A DNA stretch of 21,709 nucleotides from Methylovulum sp. (GTDB lineage Bacteria; Pseudomonadota; Gammaproteobacteria; Methylococcales; Methylomonadaceae). The position numbers were made by a program, and so were the translations under genes. Positions 1 through 7,116 of the stretch are shown here, one piece after another. The notes below the pieces were generated by a model. It did not search any database, was not told the DNA's origin, and was given only the letters and a program-made list of their open reading frames with translations. The stretch lies in assembly GCA_004299465.1 (NCBI GenBank), contig SCST01000395.1, positions 1 to 21,709 on the forward strand, in the 5' to 3' direction. Numbering within the stretch: position 1 is the stretch's first letter; each line of letters begins with the position of its first letter.

Positions 1-1177
1 AATCGCCGGCGGGTTGTGGGCGTTTTGCGTTGCGCTGGTCGGTATTTGAACATAGCGTATCCACTACATCCGCAGCAGGGCTGCCTGTCCGTAATGCATG
101 CGTGAGTGTCAAACCGCCGTTATCGAGTAGCGGGGCAAGCTTGGGATCAGCGCGGAGTGGTGTATCGCAAGTGCCGTCTTCGATGAAGGTAGTGCCCCGA
201 AAGGTGATAACCGCAGCAGGGTGGCCAGGGCTGCCCATATACGAATAACAATCCGCCCCCCCTTTACTATTGGCAATGACACTGTTGGTCAAGGTCAGCG
301 TGCGGCTGTTGTGGATGCCGGTGACATTACCGTGCGCGATGCTGTTATTTGAGACAGTGCTGTGCAGCAGGCTCATCGTCCCGCTGTTAAGGATGCCGCC
401 GGTGCCATAACTCGCCGGGCTTAAACTGCTGTTGCCGGAGACGGTGCTGTTTACCAGCTTCATGTTGCCGAGATTAATGATGCCGGCAGTGCCGCCAGTA
501 TCTCCAACAGCGCTATTGCCCGAGACAGTGCTGTTGTTCAGCGTCGTAGTGCCGCCAAAATCGGCGATACCGCCGCCGCGTGTGGCGCTGTTACCCGAAA
601 CTGTGCTGTTGTTCAGGGTCAAAATACCGGCGTAGCCATTCAGGATGCCGCTGCCGGTTGAGCTTGCGCCCAGGGCGCTATTGCCCGAGACGGTGCTGTT
701 GTTCAAGGTCAGGGTGCCGTTGTTGGAAATGCCGCCGCCATAGACGGTATCCCCGGTTACTTTGCCTCCTGATAACCTGAGATTATTAAGCGTTAGGTTG
801 CCGTTAACGATGCGTAGCAGGCGGAAATTTTCCGTGCCCGCAGCATTGGAGCGTTTGATCGTCGCGCCGTTGCCGTTAATGGTGATGACGCTGGTTACCA
901 AAGGCAGGCCATTGGACCCTTCGTTGGTATTATTTTTTGCCGTTAGTGTATAGGTGGCTTTGGCGACGAGGTTTAGCGTATCGCTGCCGCTGCCTGCCGG
1001 GCAGCCGGTGCCGGCACCGTCGGTATCCGTATCGGTGTTGGCATTATTGATCGCATTCACCAGCGTACAGCCGCCGCTGACGTCGATGGTTGCCGCATGG
1101 GGTGCGCCCGTTGTCATTGCCAGTGCTAAGGCCAGAGCATGGCGGCGGAAAGGAAAGGAGGATGTTTTAGTCGTCAT
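1..1177 (-). CDS. Secreted right-handed beta-helix repeat protein, choice-of-anchor Q type (partial, runs off left edge)
   Basis: The reading frame is open from the ATG at 1177 to the window edge, giving 392 residues. It begins with a basic stretch (RRHALALALAM) and a likely signal peptide cut near GAPHA|AT. Next comes a CSLREA-like block (GGCTLVNAINNANTDTDTDG, then GCPAGSGSDTLNL), typical of large secreted bacterial repeat proteins. The middle holds at least five copies of an NSTVSGNSA-like repeat spaced 25-30 residues apart, each starting with TLNN or similar, the pattern of a parallel beta-helix. Near the edge, DNGGLTLTHALRTGSPAAD and a TDQR..KRPQ motif match the C-terminal choice-of-anchor Q region, so probably only a short tail is missing. 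Role: extracellular or surface protein with unknown ligand. The start has only a weak ribosome site (GAGAA). The call comes from repeat pattern and motif recall, not from a search. Confidence 0.8.
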   Translation of the reverse strand, partial: MTTKTSSFPFRRHALALALAMTTGAPHAATIDVSGGCTLVNAINNANTDTDTDGAGTGCPAGSGSDTLNLVAKATYTLTAKNNTNEGSNGLPLVTSVITINGNGATIKRSNAAGTENFRLLRIVNGNLTLNNLRLSGGKVTGDTVYGGGISNNGTLTLNNSTVSGNSALGASSTGSGILNGYAGILTLNNSTVSGNSATRGGGIADFGGTTTLNNSTVSGNSAVGDTGGTAGIINLGNMKLVNSTVSGNSSLSPASYGTGGILNSGTMSLLHSTVSNNSIAHGNVTGIHNSRTLTLTNSVIANSKGGADCYSYMGSPGHPAAVITFRGTTFIEDGTCDTPLRADPKLAPLLDNGGLTLTHALRTGSPAADVVDTLCSNTDQRNAKRPQPAGD

Positions 1178-1237
1178 GGCATTTCTCGATGGTAGGGTGG
1201 ATTTGGAAAAGTCACGTACCTGTTCGGCTATTCGTTT

Positions 1238-1256
1238 CCGCCGGGTCGGCGGTTTT
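1238..1256. other. Stem-loop in the leader of the beta-helix gene
   Basis: CCGCC and GGCGG (1238-1242 and 1248-1252) form a perfect 5-bp stem with a 5-nt loop, followed on the plus strand by TTTT. On the minus strand it lies about 60 nt upstream of the beta-helix start. No plus-strand gene ends here, so a leader structure is as likely as a terminator. Confidence 0.3.
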
Positions 1257-1344
1257 AATCGGCGAATCCATCAGGCGGTTGTTAGCATAAAGCTTGTCGT
1301 AGAACGGGCCGGTGATTTATTAACTATTTATGCTGATGTCTACC

Positions 1345-1368
1345 GGCATTGAAAATGTGTTCAATGCC
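1345..1368 (-). terminator. Hairpin downstream of cytochrome c4 gene
   Basis: GGCATTGAA (1345-1353) and TTCAATGCC (1360-1368) form a perfect 9-bp stem with a 6-nt loop, 47 bases past the cytochrome c4 stop. There is no T tract after it on the minus strand, so intrinsic termination is uncertain. Confidence 0.4.
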
Positions 1369-1415
1369 ATTGGCTTTGCCTGCGCATCGTCAGTTTGTTC
1401 CGGTATGCAGAATGG

Positions 1416-1982
1416 CTATAACGAGCCGAAATAAGCAGCTAGCCCATTAAAGTCCTCTTCGGATAAATTGCCGACAATGGCTTGCATGGGACCGTTTTGA
1501 CGCGTACCGTCTTTAAAGCTTTTTAACTGTTTTACCAGGTAAGCGGGGTGCTGGCCCGCAAGCCGCGGAAATTGGCCGTTACCTTCCGCCGATGGACCAT
1601 GACAGCCAAGGCACATAGCGGCTTTAGGTTGGCCGGATTTTGCCAATGCAGAGTCGCCGCCGGCGCGGGCAGGAGCCAGGCTTGCAAAATAAGCGGCAAG
1701 ATTATTGATGTCGTCATCAGTCAAACCGGACGCAATGCCTTGCATCATCGGATTGTCGCGGGTGTCCGCTTGGTAGGCCTTAAGCTGGTTAATGATATAG
1801 ATGGATTGCTGGGCGGCTAAATTAGGCCACTGCGCATTGCCGCTTTTACCTTTTGGACCATGGCAACCCAGGCACATGGCCGCTTTTTGTTCGCCTGCCG
1901 CAAGGTCTGCGGCGTAAACGGGAGCCATAAAAAAACAGGCCATCAGCAGGGCTAGCGAAAATGATTGTTTTAGTGAGTGCAT
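1416..1982 (-). CDS. Diheme cytochrome c4
   Basis: A periplasmic electron carrier of 188 residues with a signal peptide (cleavage expected after PVYA, about residue 24). It has two tandem class I cytochrome c domains. Each has a CLGCH heme site (residues 37-41 and 124-128) and a Met-containing region fit for the axial ligand (Met79/80 and Met166). The two halves are clearly duplicated: both have AAMCLGCHGP at the start and LAAYF near the end. This is the usual length and layout of cytochrome c4, which carries electrons from bc1 to terminal oxidases; petABC lies 2 kb away. The start is supported by GAGG six bases upstream of the ATG. It is divergent from the Nudix gene (93-bp shared upstream region). 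Confidence 0.9.
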   Translation of the reverse strand: MHSLKQSFSLALLMACFFMAPVYAADLAAGEQKAAMCLGCHGPKGKSGNAQWPNLAAQQSIYIINQLKAYQADTRDNPMMQGIASGLTDDDINNLAAYFASLAPARAGGDSALAKSGQPKAAMCLGCHGPSAEGNGQFPRLAGQHPAYLVKQLKSFKDGTRQNGPMQAIVGNLSEEDFNGLAAYFGSL

Positions 1983-2075
1983 GCTTCACCTCATGAAAAA
2001 GGGTGGGATCTTGATAAAGGCGATCTGTCGGGTTTGGATCGCTGCTAACTATACAACTAAAACGGATGGGAGATA

Positions 2076-2582
2076 ATGAATAATTCGGGATTTGAAAATA
2101 AGCGGACAGGTAGCTATCCTGCGCCGATGATCGGTGTCGGCGGCATCGTGTTTAATGCGCATAAACAAGTGTTAATGATCAAGCGTAATCAGCCGCCTGC
2201 TGCCGGTTTGTGGTCGATACCCGGCGGTAAACTGGAAGCCGGCGAGTCCTTGACGGAGGCGTGCAGGCGGGAAATTAAAGAGGAAACCGGGCTGGATGCC
2301 GAGGTAAAAAATATTGTCGCAGTAGTCGAAAGACGAATCGAGGGTTTTCACTATGTGATCATCGATTTTTTAGCGGTGCTGAATAATGCGGAAAATACGG
2401 CGCCGATAGCGCAAAGCGATGTTTCCGAAGCCGGGTGGATTGGCCTGGACTGTTTGGCCGATTACCGCCTCGTCGAAGGCTTAGGGGATATTATCATGCG
2501 GACGTTTAGCCTTTATAGCGGCGGTCGTTGGTTGGGGCTGTGCGATGGCGATGATAAAGGGACGGACTTTATCCTGTGTTGA
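2076..2582 (+). CDS. Nudix hydrolase
   Basis: A 168-residue protein with a complete Nudix box at residues 51-73 (G-x5-E-x7-REIKEETGL), which binds Mg2+ and hydrolyses nucleoside diphosphate-linked substrates. It is preceded by the usual strand VGGIVFNAHKQVLMIKR and the WSIPGGKLE entry. The whole fold fits an ADP-ribose or 8-oxo-dGTP type hydrolase, but the substrate cannot be told from the sequence. The start ATG has GGGAG only 3-4 bases upstream, which is close. An in-frame ATG at residue 18 has no better site, so the first is kept. The end is 54 bases from sspB, which faces it; a stem-loop between them probably ends this transcript. Confidence 0.9.
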   Translation: MNNSGFENKRTGSYPAPMIGVGGIVFNAHKQVLMIKRNQPPAAGLWSIPGGKLEAGESLTEACRREIKEETGLDAEVKNIVAVVERRIEGFHYVIIDFLAVLNNAENTAPIAQSDVSEAGWIGLDCLADYRLVEGLGDIIMRTFSLYSGGRWLGLCDGDDKGTDFILC

Positions 2583-2598
2583 TACGAAGGGTAGTGAC

Positions 2599-2631
2599 GC
2601 CGGCTATGTCCCGTGATGGGACATGGTCGGC
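2599..2631 (+). terminator. Hairpin terminator after Nudix gene
   Basis: A 14-bp stem (2599-2612 with 2618-2631, two G-T wobbles) closes a 5-nt loop. It is followed on the plus strand by an A/T-rich stretch (ATTATTTTA). It sits between the convergent Nudix and sspB genes and, on the minus strand, just after the sspB stop, so it could serve both. Confidence 0.6.
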
Positions 2632-2636
2632 AGGCA

Positions 2637-3014
2637 TTATTTTACGACGCGCAAATGGGGCCTCGCCGGCGGCTTTTTTTCCGGCGGCGGTTCGTCAATA
2701 TCGTTATCTTCCTGGTCGAAGATCATGCCTTTGCCGTTTTCTTTGGCATAAATCGCCAAAACAGCAGCGACAGGGGCAACGATATGCATAGGGTTGCCGC
2801 TGAAACGGGCATTAAAGTGAATTTCATCATTGCCTAACGACAGCCCTTGTATGGCTTGAGGCCTGATGTTTAAAACAATTTTACCGTCTTCGATAAATTG
2901 CTGCGGCACCACCGCATTGCTGTGCTCGGCATCGACCAAGAGATGCGGGGTGAGGTTGTTATCGGTAATCCACTCGTAAATTGAACGAATTAAATAGGGC
3001 TTTAGGGAAGTCAT
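2637..3014 (-). CDS. sspB: ClpXP protease specificity-enhancing factor SspB
   Basis: A 125-residue adaptor that binds ssrA-tagged and other substrates and delivers them to ClpXP. The folded part covers roughly residues 1-105, with the family features YEWITDNNLTPHLLVDA at the start and the hydrophobic GNPMHIVAPVAAVLAIYAKENGKGM core. A flexible acidic/proline linker follows. The chain ends in LRVVK, the same C-terminal ClpX-docking tail seen in E. coli SspB. The ATG overlaps the sspA stop by four bases (ATGA), so the two are translationally coupled, as in most gammaproteobacteria. Confidence 0.95.
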   Translation of the reverse strand: MTSLKPYLIRSIYEWITDNNLTPHLLVDAEHSNAVVPQQFIEDGKIVLNIRPQAIQGLSLGNDEIHFNARFSGNPMHIVAPVAAVLAIYAKENGKGMIFDQEDNDIDEPPPEKKPPARPHLRVVK

Positions 3015-3646
3015 TTTGGGGCATCTACCATTTCTTTTTCGGCTTCACTGAGACTGCGTTTGAATGCAGGTCTTTTGAATATACGTTGGGCATAGTTGTT
3101 GATGACATCATTATGCGTCGATACATCAATACCGATACTGGGCAGCCGCCATAATAACGGGGCAATGACGCAATCAATCAGCGAAAATTCATCACTCATG
3201 AAATAAGGCCGGTCGGCAAAAATAGGGGCGGCGGCCAGCAAGCTTTCTCTCAGCAGTTTTTTGGCGCGGGCTGATTTCTTTTCGCCGGAATATAAAATTT
3301 CATCGAGTAATTGATACCAGTCCTGGTCTATGCGTTTAATCAGCATCCTGGCTGTTGCGCGCGAGACCGGGTCCATCTGGTGTAAAGGCGGATGCGGGAA
3401 ACGCTCATCCAGGTATTCCATGATGATACGCGAATCATACAAAACCAGGTCGCGTTCTATCAGGGTAGGTGACGTGCCTGTTGGATTCAGTTCCAGTAAA
3501 TCTTCAGGCGGGTCGGTCGGATCATAATATTCTATATCGGCGGTAATGGCCTTTTCGTGTAAAACAAAGCGGGCGCAGTGGCTCATCGGACATGTGGGTG
3601 ATGAAAAAAGCGTCATTACAGATTTACGAGTAATAATATTTGCCAC
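3011..3646 (-). CDS. sspA: Stringent starvation protein A (RNA polymerase-associated)
   Basis: A 211-residue protein with a glutathione S-transferase fold that binds RNA polymerase and supports stationary-phase and acid-stress gene expression in relatives. Visible family features are RKSVMTLFSSPTCPMSHCARFVLHEK (thioredoxin-like N domain), the NPTGTSPTLIERDLVLYDSRIIMEYLDERFP segment, and the helical C domain with FSLIDCVIAPLLWRLP. The start chosen is GTG at 3646: AGAGG lies nine bases upstream, and the product MANIITRKSVMTLFS aligns with the family N-terminus. A longer frame reaches 3700 but has no matching sequence. It is the first gene of the sspAB pair. A candidate promoter lies at 3691-3699. 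Confidence 0.93.
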   Translation of the reverse strand: MANIITRKSVMTLFSSPTCPMSHCARFVLHEKAITADIEYYDPTDPPEDLLELNPTGTSPTLIERDLVLYDSRIIMEYLDERFPHPPLHQMDPVSRATARMLIKRIDQDWYQLLDEILYSGEKKSARAKKLLRESLLAAAPIFADRPYFMSDEFSLIDCVIAPLLWRLPSIGIDVSTHNDVINNYAQRIFKRPAFKRSLSEAEKEMVDAPK

Positions 3647-3690
3647 AAATAACAACCTCTTTGAACGTGTAGAGTAGTAAAAAAGCTGGC

Positions 3691-3699
3691 ATTGTACCA
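3691..3699 (-). promoter_or_regulatory. Extended -10 promoter candidate for sspAB
   Basis: On the minus strand, TGGTACAAT is an extended -10 element (TGn plus TACAAT, 5 of 6 to consensus), about 45 bases upstream of the GTG start. No good -35 is visible at 17 bases, as is usual for extended -10 promoters. Confidence 0.45.
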
Positions 3700-3894
3700 T
3701 AAAAACAGGCCAAACTTTTGCGCCGTCAGTGCTGGTGAATGGGCGCTATATGAGTTTGTTTATTCAAAATCAATAAGTTATTTATAGGTAACTGGTATTT
3801 TGAAGAACCGGGTGATTTTTATAGTGTTTTATTGGCTCCGATGCGGATTGTGTCCTGAATAATGGACGGAACCGGTGCGGCCAGCTACTTCGCC

Positions 3895-3927
3895 GATGCG
3901 TTTTGAGGCATTTGCCCAAAACGCATC
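3895..3927 (-). terminator. Hairpin downstream of petC
   Basis: GATGCGTTTT (3895-3904) and AAAACGCATC (3918-3927) form a perfect 10-bp stem, with a small GGCA/TGCC helix possible inside the loop. It lies 31 bases past the petC stop and is the probable end of the petABC transcript. The run of T lies inside the stem rather than after it, so the mechanism is not clear. Confidence 0.5.
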
Positions 3928-3957
3928 TTGCCGTATTCCAGGGCAGGAAAGGTAGCG

Positions 3958-4704
3958 CTATTGAACCTCTTTATGGATGTCTTTCCAATACTCTTTTTTC
4001 AGCAGGTAAGCGATGACAAAAAATACCGACAAGAAAATCAATACATATTTACCGATGCTTTGCCTTTCCCGTTGCACCGGTTCACCGACATAAACGAGAA
4101 AATGGACCAAGTCGTTGACCATAAGATCGAATTCTTTTGGAGATAATAATCCCGGTTCGTCGAGGACCAGTTGGGTATATTCACCCCATATTGTTTTTCG
4201 CTGGACGGTATGTTGTTCCCCCTGCAATTGCCAAAACGGATCAGGCATTGCCGTATCTTCAAAAACCATGTTGTTTACGCCAAAAGGCCGGGCGGGATCG
4301 ATGTAATAGCTTTTTAAGTAGCTGTACAACCAATCGGCGCCGCGCGAACGGGCGATTAACGACAAGTCGGGCGGCTGCGTGCCGAACCATTTTTCGGCGT
4401 CATGCTTGTTCATCGCGCTATGCAATTGGTCATAGATGCTCGCGCCTTCCGGCGCAATATCCTTTAACACGGTTTTTTCATCGACACCGGCATCCAGGGC
4501 GATACGCAGGTAGCGCATATATTTAGCCGAATGGCAGCCTAGACAGTAAGTCACGAAGTGTTTCGCGCCACGCAGCAATGAAACTTTATCGCTGAGATCG
4601 ATATCGGCTTCCTGGAGTTTTGCTTCTTCCGAAGCCAGCGATCCAAAAGAGAGCGTTAATAATAGTAAAAGGGTTGTGATCGGTTTCATATTAATTAAGC
4701 TCAT
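3958..4704 (-). CDS. petC: Cytochrome c1, bc1 complex
   Basis: A 248-residue membrane-anchored c-type cytochrome that takes electrons from the Rieske protein and passes them to soluble cytochrome c. It has a signal peptide (MKPITTLLLLLTLSFGSLASE), the heme site CLGCH at residues 54-58, the PPDLS motif at 111-115, the Met ligand in AMP at about residue 153, and a single C-terminal anchor helix (YVLIFLSVFFVIAYLL) with a basic cytoplasmic end. It is the last gene of petABC; its start is one base past the petB stop. A second in-frame ATG (4689) five codons in gives an almost identical signal peptide and cannot be excluded. Confidence 0.95.
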   Translation of the reverse strand: MSLINMKPITTLLLLLTLSFGSLASEEAKLQEADIDLSDKVSLLRGAKHFVTYCLGCHSAKYMRYLRIALDAGVDEKTVLKDIAPEGASIYDQLHSAMNKHDAEKWFGTQPPDLSLIARSRGADWLYSYLKSYYIDPARPFGVNNMVFEDTAMPDPFWQLQGEQHTVQRKTIWGEYTQLVLDEPGLLSPKEFDLMVNDLVHFLVYVGEPVQRERQSIGKYVLIFLSVFFVIAYLLKKEYWKDIHKEVQ

Positions 4705-4705
4705 A

Positions 4706-6112
4706 TCAGTCCAGGCTCTCTTTTAGTTTTTTTGCCCATCGGGTCATGACATTGTGTATGCCTTCAGCATTAGGCCTTCTATTAAAAAAGGAACTTCTGA
4801 AAGCAGGGTCGCCGATTTCAGGTGTTGCAGGCTTTAGTATCGTGATTTCCTCGAGTAAGGCCGGTAGCTCCTCTTCAAGCGTATGTTCTTCGGTGACTCT
4901 TTTCGGTACCAGCTTGGTTTTTTCCCAGCGCGTATAAATAGGCATCAACAGGAAGAAGCCGAAATAAATCGACGTAAAAAGCCTTGCAAACAGCGTTGCG
5001 CTGGGGGTTGCCGGTTGGGTGCCCAGATAGCCCAGGCCGATAAAGCTGATGACAAACAATAACAGGGCTTTTTTGTAGATGCCGCCGCGATAGCGGATGG
5101 ATTTGACAGGATTGCGATCCAGCCAAGGCAGCAGGAACAGCACGACAATGGCGCTGCCCATGCCGACAACACCGGCGAACTTGTCTGGAATGGCTCTTAA
5201 GATCGCGTAAAACGGCGTGAAATACCAGACCGGTGCAATATGTTCCGGGGTTTTCATTGGGTCGGCGGGAATAAAGTTGGCGTGTTCAAGGAAGTAACCG
5301 CCCATTTCCGGCATATAGAAAATAACCGTGGCAAAAAATATCAGGAATACCGCGACACCGACGATGTCTTTGACCGTGTAATAAGGGTGGAAGGGTATGC
5401 CGTCCAGCGGGATGCCGTTTTCATCCTTGTATTTCTTGATTTCGATACCATCAGGGTTGTTCGAGCCGACTTCATGCAATGCGACAATATGCAGGAATAC
5501 CAGCATGACCAGCACCAGCGGCACGGAAATAACATGGAACGCGAAGAAGCGGTTTAATGTGGCATCCGATACGACATAATCGCCCCTGACCCACAGCGAC
5601 AAGTCATCGCCAATCACCGGAATGGCGCTGAACAGCGAGATAATCACCTGTGCGCCCCAGTAGGACATTTGTCCCCACGGCAATAAATAGCCCATGAAGG
5701 CTTCCGCCATCAGGCAGACAAACAACAGCATGCCGAAGATCCAGATCAGTTCGCGCGGTTGCTTGAAGGAGCCGTACATGATGCCCCTGAACATGTGCAG
5801 GTAAATGATGATAAAAAATGCGGAAGCGCCTGTCGAGTGCATATAGCGGATCAGCCAGCCCCAGTGGACATCGCGCATGATGTACTCGACTGAATCGAAG
5901 GCGAGCTTGGCGTCGGGCTTGTAATTCATCGTCAATAAAATGCCGGTGACAAATTGGTTGACCAGCATCAGCAAGGCCAGTGACCCGAAAAAATACCAGA
6001 TATTGAAATTCCTGGGCGCATAATAATGCGTCATGTGTTCGTTCCACACTTTAGCCAGTGGGAAACGCTCTAAAATCCAGTTGCCGCATTGGGCAAAGCG
6101 GTCCATTTTCAT
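4706..6112 (-). CDS. petB: Cytochrome b, bc1 complex
   Basis: The quinol-oxidising core subunit, 468 residues, with about eight membrane helices. The heme ligands are His92/His106 and His193/His208. The second pair has 14 residues between the histidines rather than the mitochondrial 13. The Qo-site motif is PVWY (residues 294-297) in place of PEWY; hydrophobic replacements are known in some bacterial lineages. GSNNPDG after helix D is typical. The start ATG at 6112 is chosen because GGGGAG lies eight bases upstream and it overlaps the petA stop as ATGA. The C-terminal tail after EKTKLVPKRVTEE is about 60 residues longer than I expect: acidic, then rich in Pro and basic residues. Confidence 0.96.
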   Translation of the reverse strand: MKMDRFAQCGNWILERFPLAKVWNEHMTHYYAPRNFNIWYFFGSLALLMLVNQFVTGILLTMNYKPDAKLAFDSVEYIMRDVHWGWLIRYMHSTGASAFFIIIYLHMFRGIMYGSFKQPRELIWIFGMLLFVCLMAEAFMGYLLPWGQMSYWGAQVIISLFSAIPVIGDDLSLWVRGDYVVSDATLNRFFAFHVISVPLVLVMLVFLHIVALHEVGSNNPDGIEIKKYKDENGIPLDGIPFHPYYTVKDIVGVAVFLIFFATVIFYMPEMGGYFLEHANFIPADPMKTPEHIAPVWYFTPFYAILRAIPDKFAGVVGMGSAIVVLFLLPWLDRNPVKSIRYRGGIYKKALLLFVISFIGLGYLGTQPATPSATLFARLFTSIYFGFFLLMPIYTRWEKTKLVPKRVTEEHTLEEELPALLEEITILKPATPEIGDPAFRSSFFNRRPNAEGIHNVMTRWAKKLKESLD

Positions 6113-6708
6113 GCTGTTTTCTCCCCGGCAGATTCGCCAATGATAATGAAGGTATCCGTTACATAGCGATAAGGAGGAATTTCCAGGTTGGTAGGTGCCG
6201 GTACGCCTTGGTAAACGCGCCCGGCCAGATCGAACCAGGAACCGTGGCAAGGACAGAAGAAACCGCCTTTCCAGTTATCGCCTAAATCATGCGGTGCGAT
6301 TTCGGGACGGAAAGTCGGCGAACAGCCCAGATGCGTGCATAAACCGATAGCGACGAAAATTTCAGGTTTAATGGAGCGCACAGGATTTTTACTGTAATCG
6401 GGTTGTATCGATTCCTGGGAAAGCGGATCCCTTAACTGGGAATCCAGGGTTTTTAAGGTGTCCAGCACTTCAGGGGTTCTATTGAGTATCCACACGGGTT
6501 TGCCGCGCCAGGCCACCCTGATCAATTGACCTGCCTCCATCTTGCTGATGTCCACTTCGACAGGTGCCCCGGCTGCCATCGCTTTGACGCTGGGCTGCAT
6601 TTGAGCAAGAAAAGGAACAGCCAAATAACCCGTGCCTACTGCGCCAACCACGGTCAAAGCCGAGGTTAAAAACTGGCGTTTAGATTTATCCACGCCTTCA
6701 TTTATCAT
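6109..6708 (-). CDS. petA: Rieske iron-sulfur subunit, bc1 complex
   Basis: A 199-residue periplasmic 2Fe-2S protein held by an N-terminal helix. The cluster ligands are in CTHLGC (124-129) and CPCHGSWFD (152-160); the PAPTNLEIPPY end is typical. The N-terminus KSKRQFLTSALTVVGAVG has the shape of a Tat signal anchor but with Lys-Arg in place of the twin Arg. The start at 6708 is supported by GAGGAG nine bases upstream; the frame continues upstream but without family similarity. It is the first gene of petABC and overlaps petB by four bases. A promoter candidate lies about 55 bases upstream. Confidence 0.96.
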   Translation of the reverse strand: MINEGVDKSKRQFLTSALTVVGAVGTGYLAVPFLAQMQPSVKAMAAGAPVEVDISKMEAGQLIRVAWRGKPVWILNRTPEVLDTLKTLDSQLRDPLSQESIQPDYSKNPVRSIKPEIFVAIGLCTHLGCSPTFRPEIAPHDLGDNWKGGFFCPCHGSWFDLAGRVYQGVPAPTNLEIPPYRYVTDTFIIIGESAGEKTA

Positions 6709-6761
6709 TATAGAACTCTCCTCATTAAGTTCGTGCTCTACGGCACATTTTCTGCGTGTGC

Positions 6762-6770
6762 AATATACCA
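6762..6770 (-). promoter_or_regulatory. Extended -10 promoter candidate for petABC
   Basis: On the minus strand, TGGTATATT gives TGn plus TATATT (5 of 6 to the -10 consensus), about 54 bases upstream of the petA ATG. The -35 region is weak. Confidence 0.4.
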
Positions 6771-6918
6771 CTAGACGCAGGTGGATTTGAAGTGCCCTAA
6801 CTGAATTGTTTAAGGGCAAAAGATGTGCCGAGCGCTTAGCGACTCAGCCGTTAGAAAAATGGAACGCTGAGACGTCAGATGCACAGATAATATAAGATTT
6901 TTTATTGGGTTATCTTTG

Positions 6919-7046
6919 TGTAACTATTCAGATCCTTGCCTGGCGCGTAGGGCGTGCTGCGCGCGCCTTCTCCGGCGCGCGGATAACGTGCCAGTCCGTT
7001 GATGGCGCGCGCAGCACGCCCTACAGCAAGGGGCTGAATAGTTACA
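6919..7046. repeat. Palindromic repeat element (MITE/REP-like), 128 bp
   Basis: The outer arms are a perfect 13-bp inverted repeat (6919-6931 TGTAACTATTCAG with 7034-7046). Inside are a 6-bp pair (CCTTGC 6934-6939 with GCAAGG 7026-7031) and a perfect 21-bp pair (6947-6967 with 7004-7024) rich in GC. The centre has another short GGCGCGC palindrome. No open frame is inside. It would fold as one long hairpin in RNA or single-stranded DNA and could stop hisC transcription before petABC. I see no target duplication outside the arms. Confidence 0.75.
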
Positions 7047-7116
7047 TCTGTGTTTATCATAGTCATCTGCGTTATCGGCGTCCTATTATCCCGGATGGCT
7101 GGGTAGTGATTTAATA

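Larger units (their letters stand above)
3647..3957. other. Intergenic region between petC and sspA
   Basis: There is no convincing gene in these 311 bases. The part next to sspA is A/T-rich and holds its promoter candidate; the part next to petC holds a strong hairpin (3895-3927). The middle (about 3720-3890) has no pattern I can name. Confidence 0.6.
6709..7116. other. Intergenic region between petA and hisC
   Basis: The 408 bases contain no gene I can support. They hold the petABC promoter candidate (6762-6770), an imperfect stem-loop (6843-6870, CTCAGC/GCTGAG arms with one bulge) and a 128-bp palindromic repeat element (6919-7046). Confidence 0.7.

Noticed and set aside
54..760. Regular spaced repeats considered as a CRISPR array
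   Set aside because: Units vary in length (75-90 bases), stay in one reading frame and encode a beta-helix; there are no unique spacers of constant length and no cas genes.
1178..1330. Possible cyclic di-GMP-I riboswitch in the leader of the beta-helix gene (minus strand)
   Set aside because: A GAATAGCCGAACAGGTA stretch after a CCGCC/GGCGG stem loosely recalls it, but the conserved CGCAAAGCC block and GAAA tetraloop are not present.
1548..1820. Plus-strand open frame of 90 codons
   Set aside because: It lies antisense to the well-supported cytochrome c4 gene and has no protein-like composition or ribosome site.
5240..5557. Plus-strand open frame of 105 codons inside petB
   Set aside because: It is the reverse of the conserved cytochrome b gene; composition follows from codon use of petB.
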